Counted from the stretch's first letter, positions 25,828 through 33,649 are shown. The stretch is DNA of 56,200 bases from JBGSST01 sp041736915 (GCA_041736915.1 JBGSST010000241.1:1-56200), one strand, 5' to 3'. Program-made: numbers and translations. Notes: a model not told the origin generated them from the letters alone.

Positions 25828-27480
25828 CTATTGGGGCACCGGCACGGTGCCGGGCGCGATTGCCCGGAAAATGACCGAGCACTCGGCGGCTTTGAGAACT
25901 TGGCCAACCGTGCGTCCGCCGGCACGGCTTAGGTCGAGTGAATCCTTTAGCAGGGTAATCAGTAATTCCTCCGGGGCACCGGCTTTGCGTAGCTTTTCAA
26001 GGGCCGTGAGTAGCGAAGACTCTCTACCCAAGATTCCCTGATCGTCGGCACCAAGCAGAACCGGAATTCCGCGGCCCGAGAGCTGCATCAAATTTCGCAT
26101 GATATTTTGGTAAGTGGCGCCGTGCAGAATGTGATTCGACTCCGGGCTGCACTCCACGGCGATTTTCTTCTGCAGCCTTGGCTCCTTCGCGAGCTGCTCG
26201 AGAAAGTTGGCGTCCTCCACATTCATGGCGGCCACGTGGCCGATGCGGATCTTGGCCGGTTTAGGGCCGGGATTGAGCTTCCACTTTGTTAGCGCCTTGC
26301 GCATCGCCGTGTAGAAAGGACCGGTGCGGGCGGTTTCGTAGGCGTGAAGCCGAATTTCCCCGCCGACTTCGCTCATCGCCGTGAGCACGCGGGTCAACCG
26401 GGTCTCCAGCGCATCGGCCTTACTCGTTGCCAGCGAGAGAAGTTTCTTAGACTCGCTCACCTCGGCGCGCAAACGCTTGGCCGCATCCCGAAGCCTAGCG
26501 CCCTCTGCCCGCTTTTCGTTCGCCTCCGCCTCGCGGCCTTCCGCCGCATCGGTTTTCGCCTGGTTGAGTAGCCGGTCGGCTTGCGCATCGGCGGCCGTGC
26601 GCTGCGCCTCTAACGCTTCGACTTTCTTGGTCAGCCCCTCTACGTCCATGGCCGCGTCTTTGGCTTCCTGGATACTGCCGGTGACATCGATGCCGCGGGC
26701 CCAACGCTCTTTGATCCCTTTTTTGACCATTTCGAGCTCGGCTTCGAGTTCGTCGGGGCTCATCGACACGAGCTGCCCGCGGGGAAGGCTAAAGAGAAAC
26801 GAGACCCGGGCATTACTTCCTCTCACCGTGGCGTTGTAGGTGGTGGCATTGAAGAGCCGCTTGGGAACGCTTAAGTCCAGAATCGAGCGGGTGGAGTAGT
26901 CCGTGCCCTGGTAAGTTTTCCGCACGGCCTTTTCTAGGAACGTAGCGAACTCGGCCGGGTTCTCCTCCAGCATGGTAGACATCAACTCGCGGCGCACGTC
27001 TTCCAGGGTTTGGTACGAGGTCGGATTCTTTGCCGTTAGTTCAGTGAATTCGAACCACGATCGCGTAACGTCTTCCGGGCGGGTGAACTTCGCGTCCCGC
27101 GCGCGGTTGCCTTTCGACATGCGTTCGGTCAGTTCGGCGAAGGTAAAGTCTTTCACCGCCGCATCGAGCGCTTTACGCGACTCGGCGTTGTCGGGATTAA
27201 AACCCGCCATCCCCAGCTCGGCGGCAAGCCCAACGGCCGTCTCGTCCCCAAACACACTTCGAATGGCTTCGGTAGGCCGCCGAACCAGCGCACCGAACTT
27301 GCGTTCGGTCAGCGTTTGTTCCGTCGGCCGGTGCTGCTTGGTCGTTTCACGATAGGCTTCCACCATCGCATCGAAGGTAGGCAACGCATACAGATGCTCG
27401 TGCCGATTGCCCGCCTGCGCCACGGCCGTAATCAGCAGCAGTAGCCCGATGAGCCAAAAGCGGCCTGCGTGTTTACCCAT
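25828..27480 (-). CDS. Exported adenosine-deaminase-fold protein with coiled-coil insertion
   Basis: About 550 residues, signal peptide (FWLIGLLLLITAVAQA). The ends form an adenosine/AMP deaminase-like amidohydrolase: HEHLYALP (HxH metal pair), LHAYETA (metal His and catalytic Glu, Tyr replacing Gly of HAGE), RIGHVAAM (catalytic His), VECSPESNHIL and PVLLGADDQGIL (metal Asp pair). Between the first and second parts lies a ~110-residue Ala/Glu/Lys/Arg-rich coiled coil (EALEAQRTAADAQADRLLNQAK...). Predicted periplasmic deaminase or binding protein. Start ATG 27480; ATG 27537 would overlap the MarR gene and has no signal-like N-terminus. Confidence 0.7.
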   Translation of the reverse strand: MGKHAGRFWLIGLLLLITAVAQAGNRHEHLYALPTFDAMVEAYRETTKQHRPTEQTLTERKFGALVRRPTEAIRSVFGDETAVGLAAELGMAGFNPDNAESRKALDAAVKDFTFAELTERMSKGNRARDAKFTRPEDVTRSWFEFTELTAKNPTSYQTLEDVRRELMSTMLEENPAEFATFLEKAVRKTYQGTDYSTRSILDLSVPKRLFNATTYNATVRGSNARVSFLFSLPRGQLVSMSPDELEAELEMVKKGIKERWARGIDVTGSIQEAKDAAMDVEGLTKKVEALEAQRTAADAQADRLLNQAKTDAAEGREAEANEKRAEGARLRDAAKRLRAEVSESKKLLSLATSKADALETRLTRVLTAMSEVGGEIRLHAYETARTGPFYTAMRKALTKWKLNPGPKPAKIRIGHVAAMNVEDANFLEQLAKEPRLQKKIAVECSPESNHILHGATYQNIMRNLMQLSGRGIPVLLGADDQGILGRESSLLTALEKLRKAGAPEELLITLLKDSLDLSRAGGRTVGQVLKAAECSVIFRAIAPGTVPVPQ

Positions 27481-27508
27481 GCTGACAAGTTTACCCGAGT
27501 CTGGCGGT

Positions 27509-28012
27509 TTACGCGGAGGGCGACCGGCTGAGTTCATTCATAGTGATCATGGCTTCTAAGATATCCTTAGCCTGGTTCATCAGCTCGCCAATTCTGGCTA
27601 ACCTAGCTTCATCTAGCTCGAGACCATTTTTCTGACCCGAAGAGATCGACTCAAAGCTGGCGATTGCCTGGGATAAGAGCTGGGTTTCACGAATCTTCAG
27701 AACCCCCGTGATCACTTGGTTTAAATCTTCATTCGCAATAAGTGGCAAATTGCGTTGATTGGTTTCGTTCTCGGGGAGAAGCACCTCATATTCGACTAGC
27801 TGTTTCATGGCCAAACTTACTGACGCCTTTGAAACCTCTAACAGCTTTGCCACTTCGCTGGCGGTAAGTGGCTGGCGAGAGATAAAGACTAGCGCCCAGA
27901 TCTCCCCCTGCAACCGCATGAAACCCCAGTATTCAATAAACTGGCCCACCGTCTTAATGAATCGTTTCACCGAATGGGACAGCTTGGGCGCCGGCGTTTT
28001 CTTCTTTCGCAT
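27509..28012 (-). CDS. MarR/GbsR-family transcriptional regulator
   Basis: 167 residues. The winged helix occupies residues ~25-95: FIEYWGFMRLQGEIWALVFISRQPLTASEVAKLLEVSKASVSLAMKQLVEYEVLLPE, typical of the GbsR branch of MarR proteins, with VSKASVSLAMKQL as recognition helix. The C-terminal helices dimerise. It is divergent from the fasciclin / carotenoid / rhodopsin cluster and shares the 166-bp intergenic region, which contains a palindrome (28111-28133), the natural operator for a dimeric MarR regulator. It may repress that cluster and itself. Ligand unknown. Confidence 0.88.
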   Translation of the reverse strand: MRKKKTPAPKLSHSVKRFIKTVGQFIEYWGFMRLQGEIWALVFISRQPLTASEVAKLLEVSKASVSLAMKQLVEYEVLLPENETNQRNLPLIANEDLNQVITGVLKIRETQLLSQAIASFESISSGQKNGLELDEARLARIGELMNQAKDILEAMITMNELSRSPSA

Positions 28013-28110
28013 GTTCAGGACTTACTATCATGCGGGCCGCCTGAACAACGGATTCTTAACCACGTACGTGAGGCATTTGGTCATTCCCTTTCCACGCAAA
28101 CTAATATGTA

Positions 28111-28133
28111 GGTTTAACTCGACTTAAACTTAA
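28111..28133. promoter_or_regulatory. Palindromic operator candidate, fasciclin/MarR intergenic region
   Basis: GGTTTAA-CTCGAC-TTAAACTTAA. The arms GTTTAA and TTAAAC are exact inverted repeats with a 6-nt spacer. The same arms and the same TTAAACTTAA extension, followed by TTGATG, occur upstream of the rhodopsin gene (31476-31498). Located 45 nt before the fasciclin ATG. Binding by the adjacent MarR protein is inferred. Confidence 0.7.
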
Positions 28134-28178
28134 ATTGATGGGAAAAATAGGGCTGTAAAACAACGAGGAGTTTCAAAT

Positions 28179-28688
28179 ATGAAAAGCCGAATAGCGCTTA
28201 TCTGCTTAATCATGTCCACCGCACTCTTTGCCGGGCAGGCGAAGCCAACCAAAGGAAAAGCAATGGCCGAGAAAGATATCGTTGAGACCGCCGTGGGTGC
28301 GGGAATGTTTTCAACGCTCGCAACGGCGTTAACGGAAGCCGAATTGATCACGACCCTTAAAGGAGCCGGACCATTCACCGTGTTCGCTCCGACGGATGAG
28401 GCTTTTAAGCGTCTACCCGAGGGTACGGTCGAGAAGCTGCTGAGAAACAAGACGGCGCTTAAGCGGGTCCTGCTGTCTCACGTGGTGAGCGGCAAGGTAA
28501 TGGCGGCCGACGTCGTTAAATTGTCGGAGGCTATTACCGTCGACGGTGCCAAAGTTGGAATCAAGGTAGACAAGGGCTCGGTGCTCTTGGCCGGTACGGC
28601 TAAGGTTACCAACGCGGACGTGAAGGCCTCGAACGGTGTGATCCATGTGATCGATCACGTCATTCTGCCGCATGATCTGAACCTGTAA
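28179..28688 (+). CDS. Secreted fasciclin (FAS1) domain protein
   Basis: 169 residues, signal peptide (IALICLIMSTALFAG), one FAS1 domain: FSTLATALTEAELITTLKGAGPFTVFAPTDEAFKRLPEG (H1 region), then LLSHVVSGKVMAADVV and a final GVIHVIDHVILP (H2). AGGAG RBS. FAS1 proteins mediate adhesion or bind hydrophobic ligands; carotenoid-binding FAS1 proteins are known from algae. First plus-strand gene after the operator; 141 bp separate it from cruF. Confidence 0.92.
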   Translation: MKSRIALICLIMSTALFAGQAKPTKGKAMAEKDIVETAVGAGMFSTLATALTEAELITTLKGAGPFTVFAPTDEAFKRLPEGTVEKLLRNKTALKRVLLSHVVSGKVMAADVVKLSEAITVDGAKVGIKVDKGSVLLAGTAKVTNADVKASNGVIHVIDHVILPHDLNL

Positions 28689-28829
28689 TTGTTTCCCTGG
28701 ACCCCTGGGAAAGGCCGGACGTTCGCCTGCAATGGTGACGCCCGGCATCTTCCATTTTATTACCTCTCGTGACAGGGGGCCCTCTTAATGGAACATTAGC
28801 CTTCTCGGCTACAAAGACAGAGGTAGGGC

Positions 28830-29669
28830 TTGTTGAAGTTCTCATTGATGAATCGCTGGTCTCGGTACTGTTTGATCGTTCTCTTCCTGGTGAACGCGAT
28901 CTCAATCTTTGGGTTCGCCGTATTTTCACTTAACCCCGAGTTACTGTCCCGCTGGCCGTGGGCCCAGACGATATTTCAGATGTCTTACAGTTTCTTTTCA
29001 CGGCTGCAGATCTCGCTCGCCACCCTAACTTTGGTCTTGGTCTTAACTGCCCACGTGCGGATGGAATGGGTACCCTCCTTTTTCGCCATTGTGTTGATAA
29101 GCCTGGTAAGCGAGCTGGGCGGTACGACTTACGGCATTCCGTTTGGAAAGTATGAGTACACGGTCCTGCTGGGGCCGATGATTCTCGATCGCGTCCCTTA
29201 CTTAATTCCGCTCAGTTGGTTCTTTATGTCCGTGGCGGCTTTCTCGATTGCCTTGGCGGTTTTCGGAGCCAGGGCTAGTAAGTGGTTAATTATCCAGGGG
29301 GCCTCGGTTCTTTTACTTACTTGGGATCTCACACTGGATCCGGCGATGAGTCATCTATCGCCGTTTTGGGTATGGGCCGAGGTGGGAGCTTACTACGGCA
29401 CTCCAGTAATGAATTTGTTCGGGTGGTTTGTCACCGGCCTGATGAACATGGCCGCCTTAGATTGGTTGGGGGCGCGGCAGTGGCTTTCGCGCATACCAGT
29501 CAATACGCTCCTACTCTTCTACTTCGCCAACCTATCGCTGCCCCTGGGAATCGTGCTTTGCGCGCAGGTTTGGCAACCAGCCCTGCTCAGTCTTACCGTC
29601 TACGGTGGCTTTTACGCCGTTTGGTTCCGCCGGGTTTCCGCTCATGGCTACGCCTCTAGCCCAGCGTGA
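28830..29669 (+). CDS. cruF: CruF-type carotenoid 1',2'-hydratase (DUF422)
   Basis: About 280 residues, seven to eight membrane helices. Family signature segments: SLVSELGGTTYGIPFGKYEYTVLLGP (SE...G...G.P.G.Y.Y), VPYLIPLSWFFM, TWDLTLDPAMSHLSPFWVW and YYGTPVMNLFGWFVTG, matching bisanhydrobacterioruberin hydratase / CruF. It adds water to the psi end of a carotene, producing the 1'-OH that a glycosyltransferase can use. Start is TTG 28830 or 28833 after AGGTAGGG; ATG 28848 is an alternative. Its stop overlaps the acyltransferase start (GTGA), giving a three-gene unit. Confidence 0.88.
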   Translation: MLKFSLMNRWSRYCLIVLFLVNAISIFGFAVFSLNPELLSRWPWAQTIFQMSYSFFSRLQISLATLTLVLVLTAHVRMEWVPSFFAIVLISLVSELGGTTYGIPFGKYEYTVLLGPMILDRVPYLIPLSWFFMSVAAFSIALAVFGARASKWLIIQGASVLLLTWDLTLDPAMSHLSPFWVWAEVGAYYGTPVMNLFGWFVTGLMNMAALDWLGARQWLSRIPVNTLLLFYFANLSLPLGIVLCAQVWQPALLSLTVYGGFYAVWFRRVSAHGYASSPA

Positions 29670-30337
29670 CTAGGCTGGATGAAATACGCTTCAGCCCTCT
29701 AGTGTGGAATCTCTTTGATCTATATCTGGGCATCATCACGTCGTTTCGTTTTCATGAGGTGATCCTCTCGGGTGCGTTCGACGTTAGCAAACTACAAGGC
29801 CCCATTATCCTAATCTCGAATCACTCAACGTGGTGGGACGGCTTCTTTATGAGGCGGGTTCAGAAGAGGCTTTTTCCGGGCCGCCCACTCTACACGGTAA
29901 CGTTGGGGTCCGAACAGGATAAGCTGCCTTTCTTCTTCAGACGGCTTGGGGTCTTGCCCCTATTTCCCGGTCCCGGGGAGACGCTGGGGCTGCTTCGAAA
30001 TCTGGTGTCGCGATCGAAAGAGGCGCACGGAGAAATTGTCGTAAGCTTTTTTCCCCAGGGGAAAATCTACCCGTCTGCAAAGCGCCCTTTAAAGTTCAAA
30101 CGCGGGATCGAAGTGCTTGTTCGAGCTTTGGGAGCCACGGTAATCCCCATCGGGATTCACATCGAACCGCTGCAGCATAAAAAACCGACGGCCCTGATCG
30201 TAGTGGGCGTCCCTCTGACTGGCGCCTCGATCTCCCAGCTTGAGAGCGCGGTCGAGGGCGAGCTAGATAATTTGATGAGGCAGCTCGTGGCGCGTGGCGA
30301 AGACTTCCGGCCGGAATTGGCGGATCCGCCATGGTAA
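29666..30337 (+). CDS. PlsC-type acyltransferase, candidate carotenoid-glycoside acyltransferase
   Basis: 223 residues, GTG start. LPLAT motifs: NHSTWWDG (NHx4D, motif I), LYTVTLGSEQDKLPFFFRRLGVLPLFPG (motif II region), FFPQGKIYPS (motif III, FPxG) and VIPIGIH (motif IV). It overlaps cruF by 4 nt and the CruG-like gene by 7 nt. A lysophosphatidate acyltransferase role is possible, but sitting between a carotenoid hydratase and its glycosyltransferase suggests that it acylates the carotenoid sugar. That role is inferred from context. Confidence 0.82.
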   Translation: MTRLDEIRFSPLVWNLFDLYLGIITSFRFHEVILSGAFDVSKLQGPIILISNHSTWWDGFFMRRVQKRLFPGRPLYTVTLGSEQDKLPFFFRRLGVLPLFPGPGETLGLLRNLVSRSKEAHGEIVVSFFPQGKIYPSAKRPLKFKRGIEVLVRALGATVIPIGIHIEPLQHKKPTALIVVGVPLTGASISQLESAVEGELDNLMRQLVARGEDFRPELADPPW

Positions 30338-31422
30338 TTGTTTGGTCTTGCCTCGTGTGGCTCAACTTGGTCGCGCTCTATAATCTATTGACCGCCATAC
30401 GCCTGGAGGATTCGTCATGGTGCGTGGACGATCAGCCGAGCGATCCCCGCAAAAAAGTCAGCCTACTCATTCCGGTTCGCAACGAGGCAAGGAACCTGCC
30501 GCGGCTCATTCATTGCCTGTCGAGACTCGCCTATGCTCCTTTGGAGATCATTTTTTTAGACGATGAGTCTACGGACGACACCGCAAGAATTTTGGCCGAC
30601 TCCGGATTCCGCACTTTGTCGGGCGTTCCCGCGCCAGCGGGTTGGGTGGGCAAGAATTGGGCGTGCCATCAACTGGCCAAAGCGGCCACCGGTGAGCTGC
30701 TACTTTTTTGTGACGCCGACGTAGCGATGGCGGACCGCTCGGTGGCCGATACCGTGCGCAGGCTGCACGAGCATGGTGCGCGGGCCCTTACGGCATTGCC
30801 CCGTCAAAGCATGCGGAGTTGGTCCGATTTGGCAGTGATTCCCTTAGTGATGCATCAGCCGATAGCGGGATTACTGCCGCTTAACCTGCTGCACTATTTT
30901 CATTCGCGATCCCTACTGGTTTGTAATGGCCAATGGCTTTGTTTTGATCGAACGGCCTACTTTTCGATCGGTGGGCACGAGCGGGTGCGTGGCTCGTTTG
31001 TCGAAGACATGGCTCTGGGCCGTGAGTTGAAGAGAAACGGTTACAGGTTGTTAACGGTGGTGGCCGCGGACTCATTGACGGTCAGGATGTATGAAGACTG
31101 GGGCAATTTAAAGGAGGGCTTTACCAAAAACCTCTATCCATTAATGGGAGGAAACGCGGCTATTTTTTGCCTGTGCCTTTTTCTATTCGTGGTGGCGAAT
31201 GGTTTGAGCTTTCTCACCGCACCGGGTCTTCTTCTGCTGACGATGAATCGCCTTTTGGTGGCGCGATTATTTAGGGGTTCGGTGCTGAGCGTGGTGACCC
31301 ATCCGGTGGGAGTGATTTTGGTCTTCTATCTCTCCGTTCGATCCTTTTTCAAATGCCGATGGGGAACCCTAACGTGGAAGGGTCGCAAAACCCATTTAGC
31401 GACCTCCAGCAGTCAAGCTTAA
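30331..31422 (+). CDS. cruG: CruG-type GT2 carotenoid glycosyltransferase
   Basis: 363 residues. GT2 domain with N-terminal helix and three C-terminal helices. Motifs: VSLLIPVRNEARNLP, IIFLDDESTDDTA, PAGWVGKNWACHQLAKAATGELLLFCDADV (the GWxGKxwA and DAD), GSFVEDMALG (ED acceptor base) and KNLYPLMGGN. The GWVGKNWAC box is typical of carotenoid 2''-O-glycosyltransferases (CruG/CrtQ type). It would attach a hexose to the hydroxyl made by CruF. Starts inside the acyltransferase gene and ends 106 bp before rhodopsin. Confidence 0.83.
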   Translation: MVIVWSCLVWLNLVALYNLLTAIRLEDSSWCVDDQPSDPRKKVSLLIPVRNEARNLPRLIHCLSRLAYAPLEIIFLDDESTDDTARILADSGFRTLSGVPAPAGWVGKNWACHQLAKAATGELLLFCDADVAMADRSVADTVRRLHEHGARALTALPRQSMRSWSDLAVIPLVMHQPIAGLLPLNLLHYFHSRSLLVCNGQWLCFDRTAYFSIGGHERVRGSFVEDMALGRELKRNGYRLLTVVAADSLTVRMYEDWGNLKEGFTKNLYPLMGGNAAIFCLCLFLFVVANGLSFLTAPGLLLLTMNRLLVARLFRGSVLSVVTHPVGVILVFYLSVRSFFKCRWGTLTWKGRKTHLATSSSQA

Positions 31423-31475
31423 AGCAAATCGCCCGAACCTTCGTCACGTTGCCGGCAGAAATGGCGCTAGACTTT

Positions 31476-31498
31476 GGTTTAATACAGATTAAACTTAA
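31476..31498. promoter_or_regulatory. Palindromic operator candidate upstream of rhodopsin
   Basis: GGTTTAA-TACAGA-TTAAACTTAA. Same arms, spacer length and 3' extension as the element at 28111-28133; TTGATG follows in both. The stem even extends one base here (GTTTAAT/ATTAAAC). The rhodopsin ATG is 30 nt downstream, after AAGGAG. Predicted site of the same regulator. Confidence 0.7.
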
Positions 31499-31528
31499 TT
31501 TATTGATGCAATTAATTAAGGAGCCTCT

Positions 31529-32293
31529 ATGACCGCGCTGTCGAGTCTTCAATATTCATTAGTAACGAATATGTTTTCTTTCACGATTGCAGCTATGGGG
31601 GCTGCGTTCATATTCTTTTTGGTGTCTCGGTCGCAGGTATTGCCGAAGTATCGCGGGGCCCTGCTTATTTCGGGTCTAGTGGTCGCCATCGCCTGTTATC
31701 ACTACGTTCGCATTCTCGAAAGCTTCACTGGTGCATTCACCTTCACCGGGGGCCTTTATCAGCCTTCGGGAGTGCCGTTCAATGATGCTTATCGCTATGT
31801 TGACTGGCTTCTGACGGTGCCGCTTCTGCTATTGGAGTTGGCGGCCGTTGTCCAACTAGGCGCCCGTGCACCGGGACAAGGATTAACGGCCAAGTTAATG
31901 TTGGCTGCGGTCTTGATGATCTTGACTGGGTATCCCGGTGAAATTTCTTCGTCGATGACGAGCCGGGCCGTCTGGGGCGCGATCAGTACGGTGCCCTTCG
32001 TCTACATTCTCTACATTCTGTGGGTAAAGCTCGGGGAAGTTCTGCATAAGGAGAACACCGAAGTGCAGGTTCTAATAAGGAATACTCGCTGGCTCTTATT
32101 GGCCACTTGGGGATTCTACCCGATAACCTACCTTCTCCCGCAGTTAGGAGTCGACCCCAGCGCGTCCGTCGTCGGGGTGCAAGTGGGCTACGCCATTGCC
32201 GACGTGCTGGCTAAGGCCGGTTACGGCGTAATGATTTACGCCATTGCTAGCGCCAAGACCGAAGCTGAGGGAGGCCTTAAGGCCGTTGCCTGA
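31529..32293 (+). CDS. Xanthorhodopsin-clade light-driven proton pump
   Basis: 254 residues, seven helices, no signal peptide. Retinal lysine K229 in helix G with D225 four residues before. Helix C YRYVDWLLTVPLLLLE has the DTE pump set D92 (acceptor), T96, E103 (donor), and L100 at the proteorhodopsin green/blue position (Leu, green). H58 in helix B pairs with D92. Loop TGYPGEIS and helix E AVWGAISTVPF are like Gloeobacter rhodopsin; G150 matches its antenna-site glycine (Trp in ordinary proteorhodopsin). Predicted outward proton pump able to carry a carotenoid antenna. AAGGAG RBS; stop overlaps the next start (TGATG). Confidence 0.97.
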   Translation: MTALSSLQYSLVTNMFSFTIAAMGAAFIFFLVSRSQVLPKYRGALLISGLVVAIACYHYVRILESFTGAFTFTGGLYQPSGVPFNDAYRYVDWLLTVPLLLLELAAVVQLGARAPGQGLTAKLMLAAVLMILTGYPGEISSSMTSRAVWGAISTVPFVYILYILWVKLGEVLHKENTEVQVLIRNTRWLLLATWGFYPITYLLPQLGVDPSASVVGVQVGYAIADVLAKAGYGVMIYAIASAKTEAEGGLKAVA

Positions 32294-32514
32294 TGAGATT
32301 GCAACTTTCTTCGCCACGTCGGTTCGTTCTTGGAGGAATTACGGGACTCGTTGCGGGTTCAGCTTTTGGTGGTGCCTTCGGGCTCATCGCTAGCTGCTTC
32401 CGCGGCGGTCCCAGTTTTCCTCAGGGATGTTTCGAGAGCGCTCCCTTTTTCGCCGCAGCCTTCGCCGTCGCGGGCGGAATACTCGCTCTAGAACGAGACG
32501 CGAGTAAGCCATAG
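32293..32514 (+). CDS. Small two-helix membrane protein in rhodopsin operon
   Basis: 73 residues. Two Gly/Ala-rich membrane helices (FVLGGITGLVAGSAFGGAFGLI and FFAAAFAVAGGILAL) joined by a loop with two Cys (SCFRGGP and QGCFE). Overlaps rhodopsin by 1 nt at its start (TGATG) and Blh by 1 nt at its end (TAGTG), so it is translated with both. No family recognised. May assist rhodopsin assembly or retinal transfer, by position only. Confidence 0.75.
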   Translation: MRLQLSSPRRFVLGGITGLVAGSAFGGAFGLIASCFRGGPSFPQGCFESAPFFAAAFAVAGGILALERDASKP

Positions 32515-33425
32515 TGCCCTCGCTAAGTCTCATTCTCGCCGCACTTCTTTGTATCGTTTCGATTGCCGGCGCGCGGGAAGGGCTGACGATAGCGCCGATG
32601 ATTGGGGGCATTTGGCTGACCTTCGGTGTAGGCCACGGACTCTTTGACGCCGTGCTAGCCGCACGTTCGTGGAACGTATCGTTTCGCGTTGCATTCGGTC
32701 TCTACGCCGCATTTAGCCTTGTGGCGGGCCTCGTGGCCTTTGTCTTTCCTTACCTTGCGCTTGTTCTGCACGCGGCTGTGTCGGCCTTTCACTTCGGGCA
32801 AGCAGAGTGGGGAGAGCCACGGCGAGAAAGGAAACTGGAGCGAGGCGTGATCCTAGTTTGGGGGCTGGCTTTGATCGTGGTTATGATTATGGGACCATGG
32901 ACCGAGTCACGCCAAGTGATCGACGTCCTTCTGCAGGGGGATACTGTTGGATTACTTCCTCTGCTGGGCCAAATAAGAGGTGCTCTGCTCGTGGGTTTCG
33001 GCGCCTTGGGATTTCTGGCGTCGATTTGGCTGGGTAGAAGGATGCCCGCGTCGGACAATCGTTGCACCCAGCGAGCCTTCGAAACCCTTTTGCTATACGC
33101 GCTATTTCTTACGTTACCGCTTTGGCTTTCGTTCGTGCTGTACTTGTCTCTTTGGCACGGACTTCGATCGCTCGAGGAAGACATTTCGCCCGAGATTCGG
33201 CGCGCTTGGCAGAACCGCTCAGGGCGCCCCGCCCTTATCGTGGCCGTAGTCGCTGCTTCTTTAACCACCGCCTTGATTGTGTACTTTGGTCGGCAGATTA
33301 CGCCAGCGACAATTCGTGATCATGCGTTTGCCGGCGCGACCGCATTCGCTTTTCTCATCGCCGTGACATTTCCCCATGCGGTAGTGATGGCGGGAGTGAC
33401 TAGAAGAAGAAGCTACGCTGCATAG
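32514..33425 (+). CDS. blh: Blh-family beta-carotene 15,15'-dioxygenase
   Basis: 303 residues, GTG start, multiple membrane helices. Brp/Blh family with its four conserved His clusters: FGVGHGLFD (usually PHGxxD), AFHFGQAEWGE, LSLWHGLRSLEE and TFPHAVVM. The enzyme cleaves beta-carotene into two retinals and so supplies the rhodopsin chromophore. The first motif has G for the usual P before His. Third gene of the rhodopsin operon. Beta-carotene synthesis genes (crtE, crtB, crtI, crtY) are not in the window. Confidence 0.93.
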   Translation: MPSLSLILAALLCIVSIAGAREGLTIAPMIGGIWLTFGVGHGLFDAVLAARSWNVSFRVAFGLYAAFSLVAGLVAFVFPYLALVLHAAVSAFHFGQAEWGEPRRERKLERGVILVWGLALIVVMIMGPWTESRQVIDVLLQGDTVGLLPLLGQIRGALLVGFGALGFLASIWLGRRMPASDNRCTQRAFETLLLYALFLTLPLWLSFVLYLSLWHGLRSLEEDISPEIRRAWQNRSGRPALIVAVVAASLTTALIVYFGRQITPATIRDHAFAGATAFAFLIAVTFPHAVVMAGVTRRRSYAA

Positions 33426-33649
33426 CTTGGGATCTTTCGCTACTCGTCCCCGACCTACCGCTAAGATCGTAGACCCATCCAGCCCGGCAGATCCGAAACG
33501 TCAATTTCTGGCCGAATGCCAAGTGGCGAGTCGTATTCCCCCGCGGCGTCTACGTGCCGAATACGCCGACTTAGGTTCGTTACTCCGCCCGGCCCGATGG
33601 ACCCCGTCTTGCAACCGTAACGGGCACTCAGGGCTGTCCGGAGACTACG

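Noticed and set aside
28689..28829. Terminator TTTCCC...GGGAAA after the fasciclin gene
   Set aside because: Six-pair stem without a following T run, so too weak to call; the 141-bp gap may hold a separate cruF promoter but I cannot point to one.
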